From JAJPHW01 sp963799065 (GTDB taxonomy: Bacteria; Acidobacteriota; Terriglobia; Terriglobales; Acidobacteriaceae), in assembly GCA_963799065.1 (NCBI GenBank), contig CAWCVJ010000001.1, positions 2,711,160-2,775,159 on the forward strand: a stretch of 64,000 bases of DNA. Reading direction: 5' to 3'. The notes beneath the pieces are model-generated. The model did not search any database and was not told the origin of the DNA. It saw nothing but the letters and a program-made list of their open reading frames with translations. Each line of letters opens with the position of its first letter. Positions within the stretch are counted from its first letter, which is position 1. Positions 16,348-25,512 of this stretch are shown one piece after another. Made by a program: the position numbers and the translations under genes.

Positions 16348-17967
16348 ATTGAGCGACTCAGTCTCATTTGCATAGTACTGCTTGTAGCCGTGTGCGCCAC
16401 ATTCGTGGCGCCAGCGGTTGCCCAGCATGAGCATCCCGCAGGTGATCCCAGCAAACTCGGCAAGGTGAGCTTCCCCATTTCCTGCGAACCATCGGTTCAA
16501 CCGCAATTTAGCAGCGCAGTGGCCATGCTCCATTCGTTTTGGTATGAGAAAGCCGGCGATACGTTCGCAGCGGTCGCGCAAAAAGATCCTGCCTGCGGCA
16601 TGGCCTATTGGGGAATTGCCATGACGAACTACCATCAGGTCTGGCAAGCGCCCGGCCCGGCTGACCTTAACGCAGGCGCGGCCGCAGCGGAAAAAGCCAA
16701 GCTCGTTAGCGCCAAGACGCAGCGAGAGCGCGACTATATCGCGGCCATCGATACGTTTTACACTGACGCCGACAAGCTCGACCACCGCACTCGCTCGCTG
16801 GCTTATGAGAATGCCATGGCCGAGCTTCAGGCCCGCTACCCCGACGATCACGAGGCGGCGATATTTCATGCGCTCGCGCTGCTCGCAATCGCGCCCCCCA
16901 ACGACAAGACGTACGTGAATCAAAGAAAGGCCGGCGCCATCCTTGAGCCGCTATTTGTCGAACAACCCGAGCACCCCGGCATAGCCCACTACATCATCCA
17001 CGCTTACGACTACCCGCCGCTGGCGCCGAGGGCTCTGGATGCCTCCCGGCGTTATGCCGCGATCGCGCCGGACTCACCCCATGCACTGCACATGCCGTCC
17101 CACATTTTCACTCGGCTCGGATTGTGGCAGGAATCCATCGACTCCAACCTTGCTTCGGCGGCATCGGCGCAGAAAAACAATGCTCCCGGCAACGAGCTTC
17201 ACGCCAAGGATTACCTGATCTATGCCTATCTCCAGGGCGGCCAGGATCTGGAGGCGAAAAAAGCACTGGACTCCGCACCAGCGGCTCGTCCTGATGATCC
17301 GCAGTACACCAATGCGCTTTACGCTCTCGGTGCTTCCCCCGCTCGCTATGCCGTGGAGCGGCATGCCTGGTCGGAAGCGGCTGCACTAACGGTTCCGCCA
17401 AACACCTTTCCCGGCGGCCGCTGGGCCTGGACCGACGCCAACCTGTATTTCGCAAGGGCGCTGGGCGAGTCGCATACTGGCCAGACTGAAGCCGCTCGAA
17501 AAGATTTAGTGCAGCTTACATCCCTGCGCGACGCGCTTGTTCCCACCAACGATACCTACTGGTCTGATCAGATCGACATCCAACGCGAGATCACAGCATC
17601 CTGGATAACGTTTGCTGAGGGCCGCCGCGAAGAGGCCTTGCAGCAAATGCGTTCTGCCGCCGACCACGAGGACAAGACCGACAAGAACAATGTCACTCCC
17701 GGAGTCATCCTTCCGGCTCGCGAATTGCTGGGTGACATGCTGCTCGAGCAAAAGCAGCCCGCGCAAGCGCTGATCGAGTTCGAGGCCACACTGCGCACTG
17801 CTCCGAATCGTTTCAACTCTCTTGCCGGCGCGGCACGCGCGGCCAAGCTGTCGGGCGATAACGAAAAGGCGAAAATGTACTCTGCCAAGCTCGTGGCCAT
17901 CTGCGCCCATGCCGACGGAGACCGACCGGAGCTGAAAGATGCTCGCACCTTATTAGCTCAAAAATAA
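16348..17967 (+). CDS. exported TPR-like protein, possible ATT start
   Basis: About 540 residues of helical-repeat protein. Repeat-like helices are visible (FSSAVAMLHSFWYEKAGDTFAAVAQKDPACGMAYWG; HEAAIFHALALLAIAP; ARELLGDMLLEQKQPAQALIEFEATLRTAP). The motif HPGIAHYIIHAYD and MPSHIFTRLG are characteristic of a family of exported TPR proteins. The first GTG (16390) cuts into the signal peptide. Upstream in frame, IERLSLICIVLLVAVCATFVAPAVAQ completes a good Sec signal and would begin at ATT 16348; no ATG, GTG or TTG exists in that stretch. The function is unknown, probably periplasmic protein-protein interaction. Confidence 0.75.
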   Translation: MERLSLICIVLLVAVCATFVAPAVAQHEHPAGDPSKLGKVSFPISCEPSVQPQFSSAVAMLHSFWYEKAGDTFAAVAQKDPACGMAYWGIAMTNYHQVWQAPGPADLNAGAAAAEKAKLVSAKTQRERDYIAAIDTFYTDADKLDHRTRSLAYENAMAELQARYPDDHEAAIFHALALLAIAPPNDKTYVNQRKAGAILEPLFVEQPEHPGIAHYIIHAYDYPPLAPRALDASRRYAAIAPDSPHALHMPSHIFTRLGLWQESIDSNLASAASAQKNNAPGNELHAKDYLIYAYLQGGQDLEAKKALDSAPAARPDDPQYTNALYALGASPARYAVERHAWSEAAALTVPPNTFPGGRWAWTDANLYFARALGESHTGQTEAARKDLVQLTSLRDALVPTNDTYWSDQIDIQREITASWITFAEGRREEALQQMRSAADHEDKTDKNNVTPGVILPARELLGDMLLEQKQPAQALIEFEATLRTAPNRFNSLAGAARAAKLSGDNEKAKMYSAKLVAICAHADGDRPELKDARTLLAQK

Positions 17968-17996
17968 ACTTACGGCGATCGCATCCTGTTACACAC

Positions 17997-18030
17997 TTGA
18001 CTTCGCCTTTCTTTCGCTTACAATGCGTCT
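17997..18030 (+). promoter_or_regulatory. lexA promoter, predicted leaderless start
   Basis: -35 TTGACT (17997-18002), a 16-nt spacer and -10 TACAAT (18019-18024), followed after only 6 nt by the ATG of lexA. There is no Shine-Dalgarno sequence. The layout is the same as at tig. A LexA box of a known type was not recognised. Confidence 0.5.
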
Positions 18031-18651
18031 ATGGCGATCACTCGCAGGCAGCGCGAAGTTTACGATTACATCTCTGAATTTGTTACTAAGAACGGCTACT
18101 CTCCATCCTTCGACGAAATCGGCAAGGGCCTGGGACTGAGCTCGCTGGCCACCGTCCATAAGCACATTTCGAATCTTGAAAAAAAGGGCTTGCTCACCCG
18201 CGACTACAATCGCAGCCGGTCGATCGACCTGGTGGCCCCTAAAGGACGGCTCAAGCAGTCGATGGCGGTCAACACTGGCCTGGTGTTGCCTTTGCTGGGA
18301 CGCATCGCCGCCGGCCAGCCCATTGAGGCGGTGCAGAATCCTGAGACCATTTCCCTGGCCGACTTCGTGCGCTCCAAAGAAGTGTTTGTGCTGGAGGTGC
18401 GCGGCGACTCCATGCAGGACGAACACATTCTCAGCGGCGACTACGTGCTGGTCGAAAAGGCCAAGACGGCGCACAACGGAGACATCGTGGTCGCGCTGGT
18501 CGACGAAACCGACGCCACCCTCAAACGCTTCTACCGCGAAGGCGACAACATCCGGCTGCAACCCTCCAACGCCACCATGAAGCCAATCATCGTCCCCGCA
18601 GCGACAGTCGCAATCCAGGGCAGAGTGATCGGCGTGTTGCGGAAGTACTGA
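18031..18651 (+). CDS. lexA: LexA, SOS repressor with self-cleavage domain
   Basis: Represses DNA-damage genes and cleaves itself when RecA filaments form. 206 residues. The N-terminal winged helix reads TRRQREVYDYISEFVTKNGYSP (5-26) with recognition helix SLATVHKHISNLEKKG. The cleavage bond is Ala94-Gly95 in RIAAGQP. The catalytic dyad is Ser127 (RGDSMQD) and Lys165 (ATLKRFY). All residues needed for autoproteolysis are present. Confidence 0.95.
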   Translation: MAITRRQREVYDYISEFVTKNGYSPSFDEIGKGLGLSSLATVHKHISNLEKKGLLTRDYNRSRSIDLVAPKGRLKQSMAVNTGLVLPLLGRIAAGQPIEAVQNPETISLADFVRSKEVFVLEVRGDSMQDEHILSGDYVLVEKAKTAHNGDIVVALVDETDATLKRFYREGDNIRLQPSNATMKPIIVPAATVAIQGRVIGVLRKY

Positions 18652-18934
18652 GTTCCGGGTGCCGGGTGCCACGTTCCTGGGCGTTCTTTGCCAAGGGGCG
18701 GGCGCTAGACGAGTGGCCCAATCAAGCCGCACTTTAGCGAGTGGGACCGAAGCTCTCATCGGCCCGGAATCGTTGTCTGCCCTGAGATCCCCTAACTAAA
18801 GGGTTTCCTGCCGTCCACTACAGCAACTACCCGATTGCGCGCTAACACTGGAGGTGAATAAGTTTGGGGTGCGGGGAGGAACGTGGCCGCGCCCTCCCCC
18901 AATTCTTCACAATTAAGGCCGGAGGTTACGCCCC
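18652..18934. other. intergenic region, 283 nt
   Basis: No coding potential is seen. It holds a short GC-rich direct repeat (GCCGGGTGCC-like, around 18660-18670) and a 7-bp hairpin GGGGAGG/CCTCCCC (18873-18879 with 18893-18899) that lacks a T tract. The ribosome site of the next gene lies near 18922. Confidence 0.4.
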
Positions 18935-20551
18935 ATGCTCCGCTACTTCGTCCCGCTAGCCGTTTGCTTATTTGCCGTATCTCGAATCTCGAACGCCCAA
19001 ATCACCCTCGCGCAGGAGACCGGAAATAACACCAGCGGTTGCACGATCGATTCCCAGCACCCCTATTGTTCTTCGGCTTTCACGGCGCTGGAAGATTATA
19101 ACGACATTCATGACAACGGTGATCCGATCGAGACCCCTTACCTCGATGCGGCCCCCGGCCACGTCACAAGCGTCAGCCTTTCAAGCACGGTTGCCCCCAC
19201 GCTTATGTACAGCGGGTTCGACGGTCGATTCATCTGCGTATATCAGGCCTGGTTTGGATTGGCGAGCCATATTGATGTCGGATATAACGAAACCAACTCG
19301 GCGACGACGAACGCTCAGGCTAGCGCGATGAATAGGGCAGGCTGCAACATCGCCCTGGTTTCTTTCTACGGAACAACAGAGTTCGCCAATTACCCCGACT
19401 ACCAGTTTGAGGAAACTGCCACCAATACGCTATTCGCAAGCGTGGAGCAGGCAGGCCCCCTAAAGATCGGCATTCTAGAAGTTGACTCGGCCTTCAGCGG
19501 TTTGAACATGACGAATGACGGCAGCAATGGGAAAACCGGCAACTGCAATCAGTTTGGCACAACGGACTATCAAGACACGATCACTTGCATCGAGGGGGCG
19601 ATGGGGGCGGATTTGGCCTACATCAATACAACCTACGTCGCTCCCGGGAACTATTACTGGACGGACGGAGGAAAACCGGTCGTTGCATTCTTCGGCTGGC
19701 CCTGCGATTTTCCTGCCATCTCCGAAGGTGATACCGGTAGCTGCCCAGGTTCTAACGCGACCGCACGGTGGAATCAGATATGGGCGGACATACAAGCCGA
19801 CTTCCCAAGCTTCAAGTATGTATTTGAGTACGGCTCTTACAGCATCCCGCAGACCTCGAACGGCGAGTTTGCATGGCCTCAGCCGGCTACATGGGACGGT
19901 CAGCCGGGAAACATCAGCGACGGTTCCCAATACTTTTGGTGCGCCAATTACGAGTCCGGATGCGGGCCCGGGGAATATTTGTACGAGTTCTACGACCAGG
20001 GCGCCGATGATCCACAAGAGCTTAGCATTGGCGCCCTATACAAGGGCTTTGACGACAGTTATGCGTCTTGGGGGAAAAAGCCGTTTCGTATAATTTCCCA
20101 GCAGTGCGGCGGGGTCCTTCTACTGACCGCTGGCGAGCCATCGACGAACGCTTTTTTCGGCTCCGGCAATCAGATCCCCTACATGCAGGTCGCGACTTGG
20201 AACGACTATGAAGAAGGAACGGAAGTCGAGACCGGAATAAGCAACTGCCTCTCGTACTCGTCCATTAACGTCTCCCAAGGCACACTCTACTGGAGTCTAT
20301 CGTCCTCGGACCAATACGGATACCCGATCGGGACCTCGACGATTCATCACTACACGCTCTGGTACGCTGTCGAGGGAGATCCTTCTCAAACCTTGCACCA
20401 GGTAGCGACTGGTATACCTGGGAATGCCACTTCCTTGAGTCTAAGCGGTCTCCCGTTCCCGACACCAAAACCGGACAATCTCAATCTCTACCTTGAAATG
20501 GTGGGCATGCCCCTATTCCTCAATGTCATGTCGCCCGCGGTGGCTTTCTGA
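18935..20551 (+). CDS. secreted GH71/GH99-like glycosidase-type protein
   Basis: 538 residues with a Sec signal peptide (1-21). The middle part resembles glycoside hydrolases with a TIM barrel that act on polysaccharides: FICVYQAWFG, MNRAGCNIALVSFYG, KPVVAFFGWPC and, near the end of the barrel, QVATWNDYEEGTEVETG. That last motif is the kind found in GH71/GH99 and related alpha-glycan enzymes. A beta-sandwich domain (about 440-538) follows. The exact family and substrate are uncertain. GGAGG before ATG 18935 supports the start. The stop overlaps the next ATG by one base, so the two are coupled. Confidence 0.6.
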   Translation: MLRYFVPLAVCLFAVSRISNAQITLAQETGNNTSGCTIDSQHPYCSSAFTALEDYNDIHDNGDPIETPYLDAAPGHVTSVSLSSTVAPTLMYSGFDGRFICVYQAWFGLASHIDVGYNETNSATTNAQASAMNRAGCNIALVSFYGTTEFANYPDYQFEETATNTLFASVEQAGPLKIGILEVDSAFSGLNMTNDGSNGKTGNCNQFGTTDYQDTITCIEGAMGADLAYINTTYVAPGNYYWTDGGKPVVAFFGWPCDFPAISEGDTGSCPGSNATARWNQIWADIQADFPSFKYVFEYGSYSIPQTSNGEFAWPQPATWDGQPGNISDGSQYFWCANYESGCGPGEYLYEFYDQGADDPQELSIGALYKGFDDSYASWGKKPFRIISQQCGGVLLLTAGEPSTNAFFGSGNQIPYMQVATWNDYEEGTEVETGISNCLSYSSINVSQGTLYWSLSSSDQYGYPIGTSTIHHYTLWYAVEGDPSQTLHQVATGIPGNATSLSLSGLPFPTPKPDNLNLYLEMVGMPLFLNVMSPAVAF

Positions 20552-21768
20552 TGACTTCAATGATTTCGAACAAGTTTAGCCAACTCTTTGTTCCCTTGGC
20601 GATTTCTTTATCGCTCGCCGTATCGATCTCCCGTTCCGCACTTGCACAGGGGGGCGAATCCGAAGCCCACTGGGTGCGCGCCGTGCTAACTGGGACAGGA
20701 ACCCACCACGGTAACGCCCTCGGCTCCGCCCTCGGCATAAGTGGCAACACTGTAGTTGCAGCCTCCCGGGCCTTCGGCTGTAAAAAAGGGGGGGCATACG
20801 TCTTCGTCAAGCCAGCGACTGGGTGGACAGATGCCACACAGACTGCGAAGCTTACCGGCTCCGACTGGGGCGGATGCGGCGTCAGCGGATTCGACGAAGT
20901 CGCGATCAGCGGCAACACGATCATCGCCGGACCTGGAACTTCTGGGACCGAGGTCTACGTCTTCGTAAAGCCCGAGGGCGGTTGGAAAGACATGACCGAG
21001 ACCGCTCGCCTGACGACGAGCGCCAACTTGTACGGCCTTGCCTCCTTAGCCATAAGCGGAAACACCGTCGTGGCAGGATATCCTTTAGCCTCCGCAACTG
21101 GGGCGGCGGCCGTGTTCGTCGAACCGGCTGGTGGGTGGCGCGACACGAATCAGAGAGCCATCCTTACAGCCTCAGACGGCGCATCTGCTGACGAACTCGG
21201 CGCTTCGGTTGCGATTGACGAAGAGACGGTCATTGCCGGCTCGCCGTATGCCGAAGGCAGTGGCAGCTCCGGGGCCGTTTATGTTTTCGCCAAGCCGGCA
21301 AACGGCTGGGACAACGCGACCCAAACTGCGAAATTAACCGCCGCGTACGGCCTCGGCCTAAGCATTGGGATCAGCCACGAGACCATCGCAGCTGTTGCGG
21401 ACAGCGGCGTTGACCTATTCGCGGAGCCACCCGGCGGCTGGACGAATCTCTCTGCGCCCTTGGCGACGCTTGAGCCGCCGCTTAACGTGCTGGGCTTTTA
21501 TCCAACCGCGATCGAGGGAAAAGTAATACTTGCCGGTTCAAACGAGTGGCCCGAATATTATTCGGCCTATGGAGCGGCTTTCGCCTACGTCGAACCTGCG
21601 GGCGGATGGCAAACCACATCCTCCCCTAGCGGCTCGTTCTATGGCAATCCGTCGGAAGGCCAGCAAGAGATCGGGTACTCGGTTGCCGTAAGCGGAAGTA
21701 CGCTGGTGACCGGGGCCCCATACTCCAACAATGCCACTGGCGTCGTTTACCTTTTCGCGCCGAAGTGA
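20551..21768 (+). CDS. secreted FG-GAP-type beta-propeller protein
   Basis: 405 residues with a Sec signal peptide (about 1-33). Six to seven repeats of about 50 residues have the pattern LGxxxAISGNTVVAGxP...GAxYVFVKPxxGWxxxTQTAKLT, a bacterial integrin-like FG-GAP propeller. Such domains usually mediate adhesion or protein interaction outside the cell. It starts on the last base of the preceding GH-like gene and is probably cotranslated with it. Confidence 0.75.
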   Translation: MTSMISNKFSQLFVPLAISLSLAVSISRSALAQGGESEAHWVRAVLTGTGTHHGNALGSALGISGNTVVAASRAFGCKKGGAYVFVKPATGWTDATQTAKLTGSDWGGCGVSGFDEVAISGNTIIAGPGTSGTEVYVFVKPEGGWKDMTETARLTTSANLYGLASLAISGNTVVAGYPLASATGAAAVFVEPAGGWRDTNQRAILTASDGASADELGASVAIDEETVIAGSPYAEGSGSSGAVYVFAKPANGWDNATQTAKLTAAYGLGLSIGISHETIAAVADSGVDLFAEPPGGWTNLSAPLATLEPPLNVLGFYPTAIEGKVILAGSNEWPEYYSAYGAAFAYVEPAGGWQTTSSPSGSFYGNPSEGQQEIGYSVAVSGSTLVTGAPYSNNATGVVYLFAPK

Positions 21769-22369
21769 TCAAGGCACGCAGCCCCGAAGTGCTAGACCCC
21801 CTCATTTCTGCCCCCAAATTCCCTACATGGCGCATTGGTGGGGAGATCGGATACTTAGTCAGGAATGCGGGCAGACGTGGCTCCTGTCATGGCAGGAAAT
21901 GACGTGGAATGGCTCCTCGTATGGCGGAAGCAACGCGTACTACAGCCCCTCGCATCCGCTGAACTACATGATGGTCGAAACTTGGGACGATTACGAGGAG
22001 GGTACTGAGATTGAGACGGGCATCTCCAACTGCCTGAGCGGTTCCTCATTCCAGCTAACTTTGGCTCCCCCGTCGCAGCTTACGTGGCAGTACAGCTTTA
22101 TTGACTTCGCCGAGGCCCCATTTGGCAGCGACGACACGGTTGATCACTACACCCTCTACTACTCCACCAACAGCGTAAACTTCTCGATAAAAGACGCAAA
22201 TATTGCGGGCAACTGCAGTCAGAGCGGGTCTACAGTAACGTGCCCAGGCACCAACTTGTCAAGCTATTCGTGGAGCCCTGGAACTTACACGCTATACGTT
22301 CAGGCCGCCGGAAAAGCGGGTCTTTCGAATAGCCTGTCTAATAACGCCGTCACTTACGTAGTCGAATGA
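21731..22369 (+). pseudogene. 5'-truncated paralogue of the GH71/99-like gene
   Basis: The open frame contains only the C-terminal end of a protein like that of 18935-20551. Matches are DRILSQECGQTWLL against FRIISQQCGGVLLL and VETWDDYEEGTEIETGISNCLSGSS against VATWNDYEEGTEVETGISNCLSYSS, followed by a similar C-terminal beta-sandwich. There is no signal peptide and no barrel. The first 95 nt (21731-21826) encode nothing like the family; the next ATG is 21827. It could still yield a small cytoplasmic product, but it looks like a remnant of a duplication. Confidence 0.7.
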
Positions 22370-22415
22370 CAATCTAGGGCCTTAGCAAAGACGCATGGAG
22401 CGAAGGAGGGCTATT

Positions 22416-23756
22416 GTGCAGTTTGGATGGCTGGCGCGAATTCTAGGAGTTCCACTTCTGCTGGTGGCCGCCTTTGCGGGGAAGCGGGCCTTATGTCAGA
22501 CAGGGATTCTGGGTGGTCAGGCACCCAAATATGTCTCGCTATATGCCTTCCAGCCCGACCCGGATGGCGCTGCCCCGGTCTCAGGGCTCTCTTCCGACGC
22601 CCACAGTCATAATATATACGGCACCACTCAAGCGGGCGGCACCGAATCATGCTACGGCTTCACAGAGGGCTGCGGGACCGTCTTCGAGCTAATCCCCCGA
22701 CAACTCGGTGAAGGGCAGTGGCAGGAGCGGATTGTCTATGAGTTCGAAGGGGTGGCAGACGGAGGCACGCCGCAAGGCTCGCTGATTAGCGACCCTTCAG
22801 GTAATCTTTATGGAACGACCGAGTTTGGCGGAAACACGACAGCTTGCATAGTTTTCGGCTGCGGCGTCGTCTTTGAACTAAAGCGAAGCGCGCACGGCTG
22901 GACGGAGGAAATAATCCATGCCTTCGCTGGAGCGGACGGGTCTCAACCGACCTCGGGATTAATTTTCGACAACGACGGAAATCTGTATGGAACGACGGCA
23001 TTCGGAGGCAACGTGAACTGCTCTTCGGTGCGCGGGAGTCCCGGGTGTGGTGTAGTGTTTGAGCTAAAGCGAAACGGCAGCGGATGGAGCGAGCAAGTGC
23101 TTCACGCCTTTAGCGAGACTGACGGCGCGAACCCGTACGCGGGCCTTGCGATGGATCACGAAGGAAATCTCTACGGCACAACCTACGACGGAGGAAACGG
23201 CGCTGGCGTAGTCTTTGAACTGAAGCCCAATAGCGAGACCGCGTCCGACGGAGTTTGGTCTGAGATTATCCTGGAAAACTTCTTGGGAAACATATCCGAT
23301 GGAACGCCCAATGCGGGAGTGACGCTGGACGATGAAGGCAACGTTTATGGCACAACGGATCTCGGCGGGGAGTATGGGTCAGGCAGCGTGTTTGAGCTAA
23401 CTGAATCCGCCGGCGCCTGGAGCGAGACGCTGCTGCACAGCTTCACCGGGGGCTCCGATGGGTCTTATCCTTCGGGCGGAGTGAGTTTCGACCGCGAAGG
23501 CAATCTTTATGGGACCACGGCTGGCGGAGGGCATTACCTAAGCGGAGTAACATTTCAGCTGCACAATTCGGGCGGCTCGTGGGATGAAACCGTGCTGCAC
23601 AATTTTCAGGGCGGGACAGACGGCGAATATCCCATGGGCAATCTCCTGCTGTACGACGGAGCGATCTACGGCACCACCGAACTGGGCGGGGACCAGAACT
23701 GCCAAACCAATCCGCCGAACTCTGGCTGCGGAATGGTGTATAGCATCAGCCGATGA
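22416..23756 (+). CDS. secreted GloVer (TIGR03803) repeat protein
   Basis: 446 residues. A signal peptide (QFGWLARILGVPLLLVAAFAGKRALCQ) is followed by about eight repeats of the form SGLxxDxxGNLYGTTxxGGxxxxGxVFELxxxxxGWxExVLHxF, the Gloeobacter/Verrucomicrobia repeat, probably a beta-propeller. GTG 22416 is chosen because AAGGAGG ends 6 nt before it; the ATG at 22395 lies upstream of that site. The function is unknown, with a surface or exported role expected. Confidence 0.85.
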   Translation: MQFGWLARILGVPLLLVAAFAGKRALCQTGILGGQAPKYVSLYAFQPDPDGAAPVSGLSSDAHSHNIYGTTQAGGTESCYGFTEGCGTVFELIPRQLGEGQWQERIVYEFEGVADGGTPQGSLISDPSGNLYGTTEFGGNTTACIVFGCGVVFELKRSAHGWTEEIIHAFAGADGSQPTSGLIFDNDGNLYGTTAFGGNVNCSSVRGSPGCGVVFELKRNGSGWSEQVLHAFSETDGANPYAGLAMDHEGNLYGTTYDGGNGAGVVFELKPNSETASDGVWSEIILENFLGNISDGTPNAGVTLDDEGNVYGTTDLGGEYGSGSVFELTESAGAWSETLLHSFTGGSDGSYPSGGVSFDREGNLYGTTAGGGHYLSGVTFQLHNSGGSWDETVLHNFQGGTDGEYPMGNLLLYDGAIYGTTELGGDQNCQTNPPNSGCGMVYSISR

Positions 23757-23772
23757 CCTTTTCCCTCGCCCC

Positions 23773-24117
23773 CAAATTCCCAAGATGGGAATTGCCGCAT
23801 TTTTATTGGGATTTTGCATTATTTCCTTGACACTCTCGGCTTAACCTGAGAACAGTGGGAGTGTGCTTCGTGGCTTCGACACGCTGCACAGGCCGTCCAC
23901 TTCTAAGTGGTTGAGGACAAAGATTTCTCAATCCTGACGCGCCGCAAGTCACTGATTTGAAAGATTTCTCAATCCGGGCCGGCTGTAAAGCGCTGATTCA
24001 AAAGATTTCTCAAAAACAGGGGGGGGTCGGATTCTCCGACAAACTTTTGATTCTCGTTGTGCCGCCATTTCCGTTTCCCACTTTTAGCCGCAACGAACGC
24101 GGCTAAAATGGGACACC
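23773..24117. repeat. 345-bp dispersed intergenic repeat, copy A
   Basis: Almost the same sequence occurs at 59920-60264. It begins with an 8-bp inverted repeat (AATTCCCA/TGGGAATT). It contains CCACTT/AAGTGG (23897-23910) and AAAGATTTCTCAA at 23919, 23960 and 24001, an exact 41-nt period. A G run (24019-24026), a hairpin GTCGGA/TCCGAC (24026-24040) and a final 10-bp hairpin (24082-24108) follow. No protein is encoded on either strand. It sits between the GloVer gene and the 3' end of rho. Confidence 0.8.
24082..24108. terminator. 10-bp hairpin at the end of repeat copy A
   Basis: TTTTAGCCGC (24082-24091), loop AACGAAC, GCGGCTAAAA (24099-24108): perfectly paired, with A and T runs on both flanks, so it can work as a bidirectional terminator. 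It lies 77 nt downstream of the rho stop. Confidence 0.45.
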
Positions 24118-24184
24118 TCCAAAGTCCTGATTGTGCCGTCTTTGGGTCAACCGCAGGGGGCCAGAGCGCCCGTCCCATACCAGC

Positions 24185-25435
24185 CTACAGCGAACTCATG
24201 TTGGCCAGGAACTCGCCGTTGGACTTCGTCTTATTGAGTTTGTCGATCAGGAGTTCCATGGCTTCTACTGGCGACAGCGGGTTGAGGACTTTGCGCAGAA
24301 CCCAGATGCGGGTCAGGTCTTCTTTCGGAATCAGGAGCTCTTCTTTACGGGTGCCGGAGCGCTGTATGTCGATGGCTGGGAAGGTGCGCTTGTCGACCAG
24401 CTTGCGGTCGAGAATGATTTCCATGTTGCCGGTGCCTTTGAATTCTTCGAAGATGACGTCGTCCATGCGGGAGCCGGTGTCAATCAAGGCGGTGGCGATG
24501 ATGGTGAGCGACCCGCCTTCTTCGATGTTGCGGGCCGATCCGAAGAAGCGCTTGGGGCGTTGCAATGCGTTGGAGTCGACGCCGCCGGAGAGCACTTTGC
24601 CGCTGGGCGGAACGATGGTGTTGTAGGCGCGGGCGAGACGCGTAATGGAGTCGAGCAGGATGACGACGTCGCGCTTGTGTTCGACGAGGCGCTTGGCCTT
24701 TTCGATGACCATCTCGGCGACTTGTACGTGGCGGGCGGCGGGCTCGTCGAAGGTGGAGGAGATGACCTCGCCTTTGACCGACCGCTGCATGTCGGTGACT
24801 TCTTCCGGGCGCTCGTCGATTAGTAGGACAATCAACACCACCTCAGGGTGATTGGTCGTGATGGAGTTCGCGACGTTCTGAAGCAGCATGGTTTTACCGG
24901 CGCGAGGGGGCGAGACGATGAGTCCGCGCTGGCCTTTGCCGATGGGGGTGAGCAGATCCATGACGCGGGCGCTGACGTTTTCACGCAGGGTTTCGAGCTT
25001 GAGGCGCTCCTGCGGATAGAGCGGGGTCAGGTTGTCGAAGAGAATTTTGTTGCGGGCTTCGTCGGGCGACTCGAAGTTGACGGCCTCGATCTTGACCAGC
25101 GCGAAATATTTTTCGCCTTCATGCGGCGGGCGGACTTGTCCGCTGATGGTGTCGCCGGTCTTGAGGTCGAACTTGCGAATCTGCGACGGCGAGACGTAGA
25201 TGTCGTCCGGGCCGGGCAGATAGTTGTAGTCGGGGGAGCGCAGGAAGCCGTATCCGTCGGGAAGGATTTCGAGCACGCCTTCGGCGAAGATGTGGCCCTC
25301 TTTTTCGCTCTGCGCCTGGAGAATCTTGAAGATCAGGTCTTGCTTGCGGAGGCCGCTGGCGCCGGGCAGTTCGAGGGTGCGGGCAATCTTGGTTAGTTCT
25401 GTGATGTTTTTTTCTTTTAGTTCAGCAATGGTCAT
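24185..25435 (-). CDS. rho: transcription termination factor Rho
   Basis: Hexameric RNA-dependent ATPase that ends transcription. At 416 residues it is the usual length. The N-terminal domain (MTIAELKEKNITELTKIARTLELPG) is followed by the cold-shock RNA-binding fold (GVLEILPDGYGFLRSPDYNYLPGPDDIYVS, about 54-83). Walker A is SPPRAGKT (about 175-182), with the R-loop and the C-terminal GSRMDDVIFEEFKGTGNMEI intact. The start is supported by an AGGTGAG site. The omega-like small gene lies 84 nt upstream on the same strand. Confidence 0.97.
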   Translation of the reverse strand: MTIAELKEKNITELTKIARTLELPGASGLRKQDLIFKILQAQSEKEGHIFAEGVLEILPDGYGFLRSPDYNYLPGPDDIYVSPSQIRKFDLKTGDTISGQVRPPHEGEKYFALVKIEAVNFESPDEARNKILFDNLTPLYPQERLKLETLRENVSARVMDLLTPIGKGQRGLIVSPPRAGKTMLLQNVANSITTNHPEVVLIVLLIDERPEEVTDMQRSVKGEVISSTFDEPAARHVQVAEMVIEKAKRLVEHKRDVVILLDSITRLARAYNTIVPPSGKVLSGGVDSNALQRPKRFFGSARNIEEGGSLTIIATALIDTGSRMDDVIFEEFKGTGNMEIILDRKLVDKRTFPAIDIQRSGTRKEELLIPKEDLTRIWVLRKVLNPLSPVEAMELLIDKLNKTKSNGEFLANMSSL

Positions 25436-25512
25436 TCACTCACCTGCGAGGAGATTTAAATATAGGAGGGTCTACCGGAGACGTTCACGGGTCGAGGAGG
25501 GGATGGCGGACA

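Noticed and set aside
18841..18934. Terminator at 18873-18899
   Set aside because: The stem has no following T tract and lies close to the ribosome site of the next gene; only noted as a hairpin.
23919..24013. Possible CRISPR array (three repeats with 41-nt spacing)
   Set aside because: The spacers are related to each other, the repeats are only 13 nt, the whole is duplicated elsewhere, and no cas gene exists.
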